DNA from: JBKEDG01 sp047973085
GTDB taxonomy: Bacteria > Bacillota_I > Bacilli_A > JBKEDG01
Direction: 5' to 3'
Assembly: GCA_047973085.1 (NCBI GenBank)
Contig: JBKEBI010000014.1
Span: 1 to 42,618 of the forward strand
DNA length: 42,618 bases
The notes beneath the pieces were generated by a model that was given only the letters and a program-made list of their open reading frames with translations, had not been told where the DNA came from and ran no database searches. Shown here in pieces: positions 34,271-42,269 of this stretch. How positions within the stretch are numbered: the stretch's first letter is position 1; every line of letters starts with the position of its first letter. Made by a program: the position numbers and the translations under genes.

Positions 34271-35278
34271 ATGAAAAAGATATTAGGAATTATTTTGTCA
34301 TCACTTTTAATATTCACAGGATGTGGAAGTGATGATAGTTCAGACACAGTAACTGTTGGTGTAGTTATTTATGATTTTAATGATAACTTTATGTCATTTG
34401 TAAAAACGGCTGTAGAAGAAGGTTTTGAAGAAAAGGGTGACGTTGAAGTTAAGCTTGAAAATGCTGAAAATGATCAAGCTAAATTAAATGACAAAGTTGA
34501 CAACTTAATTGCACAAGGTGTAGATGTACTTGTAATTAACTTAGTAGACACAAGTGCTGGACAAGTAATTGTTGATAAGGCTGCTGCTGAGGATATTCCA
34601 GTAGTATTCTTCAACAAAGAACCAGATGCAAGTGTTTTAACTGATAATGAGAATGTTTACTATGTGGGAACAACTTCAGCTGAATCTGGAGAGTTACAAG
34701 GTCAATTAATTGCTGATGAGTATGATAATGAAGTAATTAAAGATAATAATGGTGATGGGGAAATAGGGTATGTAATGTTAAAAGGTGAACCAGGACACCC
34801 TGATGCTGAGGCTAGAACACAATATGCTGTTGAAGTTGCAGAAGAAAATGGAGTGCCATTAGCTAAGATTGGTGAAGAGGCAGCATTTTGGGATACTGCT
34901 CAAGCAAAAGATGCATGTGATGCACTAATTGCAAGTAATAAAGATAGCATTGATGTAGTTATTTCAAATAATGATGGAATGGCTATTGGATGTATTGCAG
35001 CGATGAAAGATGCTGGTGTTAGTATTCCAATCTATGGTGTAGATGGTCTACCAGATGCTGTTGATGCTATTGAAACAGGTGACTTAAACGGTACAGTTTT
35101 AAATGATCCTAAAAATCAGGGTCAAGCTACAGTTGATTTAGCATATAATTTGGCTAAAGGTAATGATGCTTTAGAAGGAACAGATTGGGAATTAGATGAT
35201 GTAAACGCTGTTCGTGTTCCTTATGTAAAAATTACTAGTGATAATTTAGATGTAGCAAAGGATGCTTTTGGTAAATAA
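34271..35278 (+). CDS. mglB: galactose/methyl-galactoside ABC transporter substrate-binding lipoprotein
   Basis: A 335-residue extracellular sugar-binding lipoprotein. The lipobox IFTGC puts the lipidated Cys at residue 18. The periplasmic-binding-protein fold starts at VTVGVVIYDFNDNFM. MglB-like motifs follow: EPDASVLTDNENVYYVGTTS, ISNNDGMAIG, IPIYGVDGLPDAVDAI and GTVLNDPKNQGQATVDLAYNLAKG. These resemble E. coli MglB more than RbsB, which supports galactose or glucose binding. AAAGGAGAA precedes the ATG. It is followed by mglA after 29 bases. Substrate is assigned by similarity and by the neighbouring Leloir genes. Confidence 0.93.
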   Translation: MKKILGIILSSLLIFTGCGSDDSSDTVTVGVVIYDFNDNFMSFVKTAVEEGFEEKGDVEVKLENAENDQAKLNDKVDNLIAQGVDVLVINLVDTSAGQVIVDKAAAEDIPVVFFNKEPDASVLTDNENVYYVGTTSAESGELQGQLIADEYDNEVIKDNNGDGEIGYVMLKGEPGHPDAEARTQYAVEVAEENGVPLAKIGEEAAFWDTAQAKDACDALIASNKDSIDVVISNNDGMAIGCIAAMKDAGVSIPIYGVDGLPDAVDAIETGDLNGTVLNDPKNQGQATVDLAYNLAKGNDALEGTDWELDDVNAVRVPYVKITSDNLDVAKDAFGK

Positions 35279-35307
35279 AATTATTTGAATTAAGGGAGAG
35301 ATTATAA

Positions 35308-36798
35308 ATGGCTGAAAATCTATTAGAGTTAAAAAATATTTCAAAATCTTTTCCTGGTGTTAAAGCACTTGATACAGTTTCTTTCAATATAAAGAAAGGA
35401 ACTGTTCATTCTTTAATGGGAGAAAATGGTGCAGGAAAGTCTACATTAATGAAATGCATCTTTGGTATCTATACTAAAGATGAAGGAGAGATTATTTTTG
35501 AAGGGAAACCTTTTAATGCAAAAAATTCATTAGATGCATTAAAGCGTGGTGTTTCAATGGTACATCAAGAACTTAATTTGGTTAATGAAAGAAATATTAT
35601 GGATAATATTTGGCTTGGTAGATATCCAGGAGTTGGCATATTTGTAAATGAAAAAATAATGTATCAAAAAACAAGAGAAGTATTTGAAGAATTAAATATT
35701 GATTTAGATCCAAAGACAAAGTGCGGAGATTTATCTGTTTCACAAATGCAAATGGTAGAAATTGCTAAGGCTGTTTCTTACGATTCAAAGTTGATTGTTA
35801 TGGATGAGCCTACTTCTTCTTTATCAGAAAAAGAGGTTAGTCATCTATTTGATATCATTAATATTTTAAAAAAAAGAGGTTGTTCAATTATTTATATATC
35901 TCATAAAATGGAAGAAATTTTGCAAATTAGTGATGAAGTAACTATAATGCGTGATGGTAAACATATAGAAACTAAACATGCTAATGATTTAACTAAAGAA
36001 GAAATTATTAAATTAATGGTAGGTAGGGAACTTACAAGTATGTTTCCAGAAAAGACAAATGTTATAGAAGATGTACTTCTTGAAGTAAAGAATTTAACTA
36101 GTGATAAATTTGAAGATATTTGTTTTAATTTACGTGAAGGTGAAATTCTAGGAATAGCGGGACTTGTTGGTGCAAGACGTACAGAGCTTGTAGAGACAAT
36201 ATTTGGACTTAGAGGACATGATAGTGGAAAGCTTATTCTAAAAGGAAAAGAAGTGAAAATAAATAATCCTCAAAAAGCAATTGCTTCAGGGATTGCGCTT
36301 GTTACAGAGGAACGTCGTGCTACAGGAATTTTTAAAGATTTGTCAGTATCATTTAATACAATTATTGCCAATATAGATACGTACTATAATATATTTAGCC
36401 CATTAGGTAATTATAAAAAAATTAAGGCTGATGTTGAATGGTCAATTGATTCAATGAAGATAAAGACTCCACATTCAAATACCAAAATAGGTAATTTATC
36501 AGGTGGAAATCAACAGAAGGTAATTCTAGGTAAGTGGTTGCTTACTAAACCAGATGTTTTATTACTTGATGAACCAACTCGTGGAATAGATGTTGGAGCT
36601 AAGTATGATATCTATAGTTTAATATTGGATTTAGCTAATAATAAAAAAGGTTGCATAGTTATTTCAAGTGAGATGATTGAGTTGCTTGGAATTACAGATC
36701 GTATAGTTGTTATGTCAAATGGAAAAGTTGCAGGGATAGTTAAAACAAGTGAAACTTCACAAGAAGAAATTTTAGAACTTGCAGCAAAATATGTATAA
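35308..36798 (+). CDS. mglA: galactose/methyl-galactoside ABC transporter ATP-binding protein
   Basis: A 496-residue protein with two tandem ABC domains, as in all MglA/RbsA/XylG-type importers. The first half has Walker A GENGAGKST (about 37-45), the signature LSVSQMQ and Walker B LIVMDEPTSSL. The second half has the degenerate Walker A region GLVGARRTELVE, the signature LSGGNQQK and Walker B VLLLDEPTRGID. Degeneracy in the second P-loop is normal in this family. It powers the MglB/MglC importer and is spaced 11 bases from mglC. Confidence 0.95.
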   Translation: MAENLLELKNISKSFPGVKALDTVSFNIKKGTVHSLMGENGAGKSTLMKCIFGIYTKDEGEIIFEGKPFNAKNSLDALKRGVSMVHQELNLVNERNIMDNIWLGRYPGVGIFVNEKIMYQKTREVFEELNIDLDPKTKCGDLSVSQMQMVEIAKAVSYDSKLIVMDEPTSSLSEKEVSHLFDIINILKKRGCSIIYISHKMEEILQISDEVTIMRDGKHIETKHANDLTKEEIIKLMVGRELTSMFPEKTNVIEDVLLEVKNLTSDKFEDICFNLREGEILGIAGLVGARRTELVETIFGLRGHDSGKLILKGKEVKINNPQKAIASGIALVTEERRATGIFKDLSVSFNTIIANIDTYYNIFSPLGNYKKIKADVEWSIDSMKIKTPHSNTKIGNLSGGNQQKVILGKWLLTKPDVLLLDEPTRGIDVGAKYDIYSLILDLANNKKGCIVISSEMIELLGITDRIVVMSNGKVAGIVKTSETSQEEILELAAKYV

Positions 36799-36809
36799 GG
36801 GGGCATTTT

Positions 36810-37817
36810 ATGGATAATAAAAAAATGAAGAAATTACTATGGGATTCAGCAATCTATATTGTATTGTTAGCCTTAATAATAGTGATAATAGTAACAGAAC
36901 CAAGTTTTTTAAGTTTAAAAAACTTTGAAAATATCTTTAAGCAATCATCAACAAAGCTAATTATATCTTTAGGTGTTGCAGGAATAATTATAACACAAGG
37001 TACAGATCTTTCGGCAGGAAGACAAGTAGGTCTTGCAGCACTAGTATCTGCCTCTCTTTTACAGATGAGTACATATGCAACAAAATACTATCCAAACTTA
37101 GCGCTTGATAATGGCTTTGATGTGTTTCTAGTAATACTAGGAGTAATGGCTATAACTGCAGTTATTTCTGGAGCAAATGGATTTATTGTTTCTAAATTAA
37201 ATGTAACACCATTTGTTGCTACACTTGGAATGATGACAATTGTATTTGGTATTAATAATATTTATTTTGAAAAAAATCCTCATGGAGCAACGCCTATAAG
37301 TGGATTTATAAAGCAATTTAAAACTCTTGCTACAGGTGAAATTTTTGGTTTTATTCCAATAATTGTATTAATTGCAATAGTCACAACAATAATAGTTTAC
37401 ATATTATGGAATCATACTAAATTTGGAAAAAATATGTATGCAATAGGAGGAAATCCAGAAGCTGCTCAAGTTTCAGGAGTAAATATCATTTTATATACGG
37501 TACTTGTTTACATGTTAGGTGGAGCTTTATATGGACTTGCAGGTGCACTAGAAGCAGCAAGGATAACAAGTGTATCATCTACATTTGGAAATATGTATGA
37601 ACTTGATGCTATTGCAGCAGCAGTTGTAGGTGGAGTATCTTTTAGTGGAGGTGTTGGTAAAGTTCAAGGTGTTATTGCAGGGGTATTGATATTTGCTGTA
37701 ATAAGCTATGGGCTTACATACATAGGTATAACTCCATTTGTACAGATGATTATAAAAGGTGTCATTATCATTTTAGCAGTTGCTATTGATGCACAAAAAA
37801 ATAAAATAAGTACTTAA
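36810..37817 (+). CDS. mglC: galactose/methyl-galactoside ABC transporter permease
   Basis: A 335-residue permease of the BPD_transp_2 family with about nine or ten hydrophobic helices. The conserved cytoplasmic loop FGKNMYAIGGNPEAAQVSGV and the C-terminal MYELDAIAAAVVGGVSFSGGVG are hallmarks of MglC-type permeases. It completes the mglBAC set. Only MglBAC is present for uptake in this cluster; no disaccharide permease or PTS is visible. GGGGG lies upstream of the ATG. Confidence 0.95.
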   Translation: MDNKKMKKLLWDSAIYIVLLALIIVIIVTEPSFLSLKNFENIFKQSSTKLIISLGVAGIIITQGTDLSAGRQVGLAALVSASLLQMSTYATKYYPNLALDNGFDVFLVILGVMAITAVISGANGFIVSKLNVTPFVATLGMMTIVFGINNIYFEKNPHGATPISGFIKQFKTLATGEIFGFIPIIVLIAIVTTIIVYILWNHTKFGKNMYAIGGNPEAAQVSGVNIILYTVLVYMLGGALYGLAGALEAARITSVSSTFGNMYELDAIAAAVVGGVSFSGGVGKVQGVIAGVLIFAVISYGLTYIGITPFVQMIIKGVIIILAVAIDAQKNKIST

Positions 37818-37844
37818 TATAAATTTAGAGTTTTATTTATAAAT

Positions 37845-37879
37845 ATAACCCCTATGTAAATTTTTTACATAGGGGTTAT
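37845..37879. terminator. strong inverted repeat ending the mglBAC operon
   Basis: A perfect 16-bp stem (arms 37845-37860 and 37864-37879, core ACCCCTATGT) with a 3-base loop lies 28 bases after mglC. The following U-tract is weak, but location and stem strength favour a terminator. Confidence 0.65.
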
Positions 37880-37913
37880 TGTATATTCTTTGCATTAAAA
37901 TAGCGTTGTGATA

Positions 37914-37946
37914 CAAACTTAAATAGTTATATATAATTTAAGTTTG
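37914..37946. repeat. second inverted repeat in the convergent mglC/vanY gap
   Basis: CAAACTTAAAT (37914-37924) and ATTTAAGTTTG (37936-37946), perfect 11-bp arms with an 11-base loop. It may help end the minus-strand transcript, but no clear T-tract follows on that strand. Confidence 0.4.
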
Positions 37947-38008
37947 ATGTTTTAAAATAATAGCTTCCGCACAAGTAATGTTTAATTGTTTTCTCAATAA
38001 TTTTTATG

Positions 38009-39046
38009 TTAAACTATTTCAAAAAACTCTTCTAAGGTTAAATTGTTTTCATATAGATACGTAGCAAGCTCTTCACCAACATATCTAAAATGCCAAGGTT
38101 CATAGACATAAGTTGTAATGTTTTCTTTACCCTCAGGGTATCTAAGAATAAATCCATATTTGTGTGCATTACTTGCAAGCCACTCTCCCTCTTTTGTCTG
38201 TCCAAATTCACTAGAAAAATTTTTACTTGTGTCATTTAAATTCCCGACATCTACAACAAGCCCTGTTTGGTGTTCACTGGCTCCAAGAAAAGCACTGAAT
38301 GTTATTGCCTCTTCATAACCGTGTTGTGCTACATAATTATTAAATAAATTATTTTGATAGCTGTAACTTCTATACGCTGAGGTAACAGTTAATGAAAACC
38401 CTACATTATTAGCATCATCAAACATATTTTCTAAGTTAGGCATAATGTCAGATCTTACTTGATTATTTTCTCCTGTGTGTTGTGAACTGACAGTAATTGC
38501 AGCAAGGTTTTTAGGAACATAATCTTGGCTAAGCCTTCTTTTTTTATTAATTACTGCTGTAATTGACTCTTGATTTGCAGCAATACTATAATCATCTATA
38601 ATTTGATCATTATTTATAGTTCCTATTTCAAAATGGGAAATATCACTTAAGTCATAAACAATTTTTTTATCAAAATTAAAAGTTACTTTCTCAAGTTCAC
38701 TAACAATAAACTTATATTCTGATATTTCTAAATCATTGTTCTTTAAAACTTTATCTTGAATATTGAAATCTCCATTAATTTCAATATGATATTCATTCTG
38801 ATTATCTTCAATAAATTTGTGATTAATTTCTATGTTGCTTGCTTTAAAGTCACTATTTATTTTGTTTTTAATAAATTCTTTTTTTTCACTAATTGAAGTA
38901 TTTAGATCAACGTCATCTAAACTTTTAACCTCAAATGTTTCCTCATCAAAATAAACTTTGATTGTTTGATTTTCTGCTTTTGTATAAATAAATACAAATG
39001 TAAAAATAAGTATTATACAAATTGACAAAACTATATATTTTTTCAT
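38009..39046 (-). CDS. VanY-family D-alanyl-D-alanine carboxypeptidase (M15B)
   Basis: A 345-residue extracellular metallopeptidase predicted to trim peptidoglycan stem peptides. An N-terminal membrane anchor (about 4-22) is followed by about 150 residues of unassigned beta-rich sequence, then the VanY domain (about 185-340). Zinc and catalytic motifs are SAYRSYSYQ, SEHQTGLVVDV (His and Asp ligands) and EPWHFRYVG (catalytic Glu and His ligand). AGAGGTAG precedes the ATG. There are no vanA/H/X or vanR/S genes nearby, so this is more likely a cell-wall maintenance enzyme than a vancomycin-resistance gene. Confidence 0.92.
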   Translation of the reverse strand: MKKYIVLSICIILIFTFVFIYTKAENQTIKVYFDEETFEVKSLDDVDLNTSISEKKEFIKNKINSDFKASNIEINHKFIEDNQNEYHIEINGDFNIQDKVLKNNDLEISEYKFIVSELEKVTFNFDKKIVYDLSDISHFEIGTINNDQIIDDYSIAANQESITAVINKKRRLSQDYVPKNLAAITVSSQHTGENNQVRSDIMPNLENMFDDANNVGFSLTVTSAYRSYSYQNNLFNNYVAQHGYEEAITFSAFLGASEHQTGLVVDVGNLNDTSKNFSSEFGQTKEGEWLASNAHKYGFILRYPEGKENITTYVYEPWHFRYVGEELATYLYENNLTLEEFFEIV

Positions 39047-39140
39047 AACTACCTCTTACATATTATCTTATAATTGATATACTAAAAGTATAAATAATAA
39101 ATTTATTATATCATAAGTCTTTTATTATTTAAATACTGCA

Positions 39141-39164
39141 AATAAAAAGGCTGATTTCAGCCTT
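39141..39164 (-). terminator. rho-independent terminator of the LPETG surface-protein gene
   Basis: Read on the minus strand: AAGGCTG, loop of 4, CAGCCTT, then TTTTATT. It overlaps the stop codon of the gene. Confidence 0.75.
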
Positions 39165-40188
39165 ATAAAATATGTTTTTTAATAATACCTGCAATTGCAC
39201 TTAATAATATAAAGATAATCGCATAATTTTTAAATCCAGTTTCAGGTAAAATATCAGTAGATTCTTTAGACACGTTTGCTTGAATCTTTTGTTGATATGA
39301 TGCAATGTATGTAATATCATTTAGTACTTGATCTGGGTCAACGCTATCATCTGTTGTCCACCCTAAGAATTCATATCCACTATCAACACTTAAGCTTGGT
39401 TCAACAGGATTTGCATCTCCTGCACAAACTTCAAATGAAGCTGTATCTACACTCCCATGGCTAGCTGCATTATAAAATACAGTATACATTGTTGAGTTAT
39501 ATTTAACATCTCCTAACGAATATGCTGGTGACGTAGTAAAATTTATAAGTGCTCCATCACCTACATCCACTGTAAATGAAAGAATTACACTATCAATCGC
39601 AGTTGGGAAACTGACGTGTACCCTACCTAAATCAGGTGAATCTCCACCAGTTGGGCCAGTCGTTAAATCTGGATTACCAGCTACTGCTGAATAACCTGTT
39701 ATGATATTATTTGATATGTTTAACATCGTTGATGATGATGTAATATCTGGTAACACCGGCACTCCGTCATAATATCCTGTCACAGTAACAGATTCACGGC
39801 GATCATATTGATCATCCATACCATCAATATCGTATAAATCAAATTCTACATTGTTGTAACCAATTCCTGGAACGCCAAGGTTAATTTTTCGCTCAACTAT
39901 TGCATTAGTATTATTATATAGAAAAAATCCAATATGCAATGTTTCCTCTGGCATCCCAGATTGCATATATACACTATCCGTAATGTAAGTGTAACTACTC
40001 ATATCAAGATTCTCAACAGAAATATCACCACAATCAGATGAATAAACGTTTTGCTCCCCCATTGTATAACTCACGTTTGACCAACCTAGTGTATTAATAT
40101 TACTTGATTCTGCATGTATATTATTAACTTTTGTTGTAGATATTAGTACCATAATGAAAAATATTAGTCCAAATTTTACCTTTCTCAT
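39163..40188 (-). CDS. LPXTG-anchored surface protein with an InlB-type repeat
   Basis: A 341-residue predicted wall-anchored protein I cannot name. It has a signal peptide (about 1-27) and a beta-rich, Ser/Thr/Asp-rich N-terminal domain of about 200 residues with no recognised family. One Listeria/InlB B-repeat-like module follows near YNAASHGSVDTASFEV...GYEFLGWTTDD. The end is the sorting signal LPETG with a hydrophobic helix and a KK tail. I start it at the second ATG (GGGGTG upstream, minus strand). It has its own consensus promoter. Its base composition is somewhat less AT-rich than its neighbours, which may hint at transfer. Confidence 0.8.
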   Translation of the reverse strand: MRKVKFGLIFFIMVLISTTKVNNIHAESSNINTLGWSNVSYTMGEQNVYSSDCGDISVENLDMSSYTYITDSVYMQSGMPEETLHIGFFLYNNTNAIVERKINLGVPGIGYNNVEFDLYDIDGMDDQYDRRESVTVTGYYDGVPVLPDITSSSTMLNISNNIITGYSAVAGNPDLTTGPTGGDSPDLGRVHVSFPTAIDSVILSFTVDVGDGALINFTTSPAYSLGDVKYNSTMYTVFYNAASHGSVDTASFEVCAGDANPVEPSLSVDSGYEFLGWTTDDSVDPDQVLNDITYIASYQQKIQANVSKESTDILPETGFKNYAIIFILLSAIAGIIKKHIL

Positions 40189-40209
40189 ATTATACACCCC
40201 TTTTGCTTT

Positions 40210-40238
40210 ATTATAGCATGGCATTATATATTTGTAAA
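40210..40238 (-). promoter_or_regulatory. promoter of the LPETG surface-protein gene
   Basis: On the minus strand: TTTACA (40238-40233), 17-base spacer, TATAAT (40215-40210) with a TGC extension. Confidence 0.75.
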
Positions 40239-40454
40239 GTAATTATGCTTTTTAAAAATAGAGTGGATGTGTATTTACAATGAGGAAAAATTATTTTTCA
40301 TAATAATTATTTTATATCTCTAAATAAAATAAGTAATTTATTAAAAACCTATCGAACTAGCTATGAACAATTTATCTAATTTAAAGTGTAAAATAATGAA
40401 GTATTATTAGTAAAAAATAGTAATATATTCAAACTATATTATCATAAAAAAATA

Positions 40455-40463
40455 TGCTATAAT
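40455..40463 (+). promoter_or_regulatory. extended -10 promoter of the radical-SAM/yhhQ pair
   Basis: TGCTATAAT (TGnTATAAT), 25 bases before the ATG; the -35 position is weak. The rest of the 300-base gap 40189-40488, apart from the divergent minus-strand promoter, is AT-rich with nothing else I can define. Confidence 0.5.
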
Positions 40464-40488
40464 ATAATTTGTGAATTGGAGTGATATT

Positions 40489-41241
40489 ATGGGTTTAAAA
40501 GTTAAAACAGGATGGGTTCCAAAGCGGTATGGTGAAATCTTATTTCCTCACAAAAGTGAAATTGTTTTGTTGCGTGGTAGAGGTTGTTTTCATTCAAAAT
40601 GTAGTTTTTGTGATTATTACTTAGATAAAAGTGGAGATTTAAAACAAAACTTTGATTTAAATAAAGAAGTGTTAGATAATGTTTCTGGAAAACATCTTGA
40701 ACTTGAGGTGATTTGTTCTGGGAGTTTTCAAGAGTTAGATGCTCAAACTTTAGAATATATAAAACAAATTTGTGAAAGTAAAAATATTATAAAACTAAGT
40801 CTTGAATGTCATTATAAATATAAAAATAGTCTTTCAAAATATAAAGATTTTTTTTATCCAACAGAAGTCAACTTTAGAATAGGTGTTGAATCTTTTGATG
40901 TTAATTGGCGAGAAAATTTAATGAATAAAAATATGGGTAATGTAGATGCAGTTGAAATAAGCAGGTATTTTGATTATTGTAATTTGCTTGTTGGAGTTAA
41001 GTCACAAACAAAGAAGCAGATAAGAAATGATATAGAAATTGCAAAAGCAAACTTTAAAAGGATTTGTATAGGAGTATTTGAATCAAATGGAACAAAAGTA
41101 GAAAGAGATGAAGACTTAGTTAAGTGGTTTATACATGAAATTGTACCAGAACTTAGAAAGGATAGTCGCTTTCAGCTTTTAATTGAGGTTAGTGATTTTC
41201 CACTAGGAGATGGTTGTATGAGTGAGGTTAAGTATGAGTAA
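40489..41241 (+). CDS. small radical SAM protein, putative queuine-salvage enzyme (QueL-like by context)
   Basis: A 250-residue radical SAM protein. The cluster motif GCFHSKCSFCDYY has Cys33, Cys38 and Cys41, that is CX4CX2C rather than the usual CX3CX2C. The next aromatic residues fit the family. An RIGVESFD segment around residue 130 resembles radical SAM barrel strands. There is no auxiliary-cluster or RNA-binding domain. Its stop overlaps the start of a YhhQ-family queuosine-precursor transporter, so the two are co-translated. The radical SAM queuine lyase QueL is the family that such context suggests, but I assign this by neighbourhood only. TTGGAG supports ATG 40489. Confidence 0.75.
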   Translation: MGLKVKTGWVPKRYGEILFPHKSEIVLLRGRGCFHSKCSFCDYYLDKSGDLKQNFDLNKEVLDNVSGKHLELEVICSGSFQELDAQTLEYIKQICESKNIIKLSLECHYKYKNSLSKYKDFFYPTEVNFRIGVESFDVNWRENLMNKNMGNVDAVEISRYFDYCNLLVGVKSQTKKQIRNDIEIAKANFKRICIGVFESNGTKVERDEDLVKWFIHEIVPELRKDSRFQLLIEVSDFPLGDGCMSEVKYE

Positions 41242-41965
41242 TGAGTTGTTATTAATTTTAAGTGTAGTTTTATATTTTGGTTCAATTTTAATATTATTTA
41301 AATATTTTGGTAAAATGGGATTGTTTTTATGGATAATTTTATCTACACTATATGCAAATATTGAAGTGCTTCTTCAAGTCGATGCTTTTGGACTGGATAT
41401 GACTCTTGGAAATGTTTTATTTGGCTCAACATTTTTAGCTACGGATGTATTATCAGAAAGATATGGTAAAAGTTATTCTAGTATTGGAATGAGGTTAGGA
41501 GTTGCCACTACAATTAGTTATATTGTTTTTTCAAATTTTTGGCTATTATTTACACCAAACCAGTATGATTTTGCTCATTCTGCAATGGAAACTTTATTTA
41601 CTCCAGTATTTAGAATAGCAATTGCGGGAGTAATTGTGTACTACATTTGTCAAAAAATAGATATATTTTTATACCATTATATATGGAAGTTTACTACAGA
41701 AAAGTCAAATGATAAAAAAAAGTTTTTATGGCTTAGAAATAATGGTTCTACAGTTATCACACAGCTTATTAATAATTTGTTATTTACATATTTGGCATTT
41801 GCAACGATTGAAGTAGGAAATTTTAAATTAGAGGGCATTACAAGTGAATCTACTGTACTATTTAGTATATTTATTACTGGTTGGATTATTATGTCGCTTA
41901 TTGCACTAGTGGATACTCCAATTTGCTATTTATGTCGTAAGATGAAAGTTAATGAAGTAATTTAA
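41234..41965 (+). CDS. yhhQ: queuosine-precursor transporter, YhhQ/QPTR family
   Basis: A 243-residue integral membrane protein of the VUT_1/YhhQ family, shown in E. coli to import preQ0 and preQ1. Family hallmarks are the first helices with YANIEVLLQVDAFG, the segment FGSTFLATDVLSERYG, and NNGSTVITQLINNLLFTYLAF. About six helices are visible. The ATG overlaps the radical SAM stop as ATGAGTAA with GAGG upstream. With queG at 23544 it indicates that this organism uses queuosine; whether preQ1 or queuine/queuosine is imported is not shown. A strong terminator follows. Confidence 0.92.
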   Translation: MSNELLLILSVVLYFGSILILFKYFGKMGLFLWIILSTLYANIEVLLQVDAFGLDMTLGNVLFGSTFLATDVLSERYGKSYSSIGMRLGVATTISYIVFSNFWLLFTPNQYDFAHSAMETLFTPVFRIAIAGVIVYYICQKIDIFLYHYIWKFTTEKSNDKKKFLWLRNNGSTVITQLINNLLFTYLAFATIEVGNFKLEGITSESTVLFSIFITGWIIMSLIALVDTPICYLCRKMKVNEVI

Positions 41966-42003
41966 TAATTATAATTTTTAAAGAGATATTTTAAATTGTG
42001 AAT

Positions 42004-42047
42004 AAAAACATTGAAATTTATTTTGTATTGAATTTTGATGTTTTTTT
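42004..42047 (+). terminator. rho-independent terminator after yhhQ
   Basis: A 15-bp stem (42004-42018 with 42031-42045, two wobble pairs) with a 12-base loop, running into TTTTTTT. The remaining sequence to 42208 in this roughly 300-base gap is AT-rich with nothing definable. Confidence 0.8.
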
Positions 42048-42208
42048 AATTAATAAAAAAGGAAAATTATATAAAAAGGGTAATAAATAGATTTAATTCG
42101 TGAAGAGGTAATTTATAACAATTTTACTAGAATTATCAAAATTAAGAATTAATACATGTGTTATGTTAATAAAATGTAAGTTTTATCAATGAAATATTAA
42201 TAAAATAC

Positions 42209-42237
42209 TTTAATTTACAGTTTCAGCATGATATAAT
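42209..42237 (+). promoter_or_regulatory. promoter of the MucBP surface-protein gene
   Basis: TTTAAT (42209-42214), 17 bases, TATAAT (42232-42237) with a TGA extension. Confidence 0.55.
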
Positions 42238-42269
42238 TTAAAAAATTAAATTTAGATAAGGAGAATATA

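Noticed and set aside
38009..39046. VanY as a vancomycin-resistance determinant
   Set aside because: No vanH, vanA/B, vanX, vanR or vanS is nearby; VanY-type carboxypeptidases are common wall enzymes.
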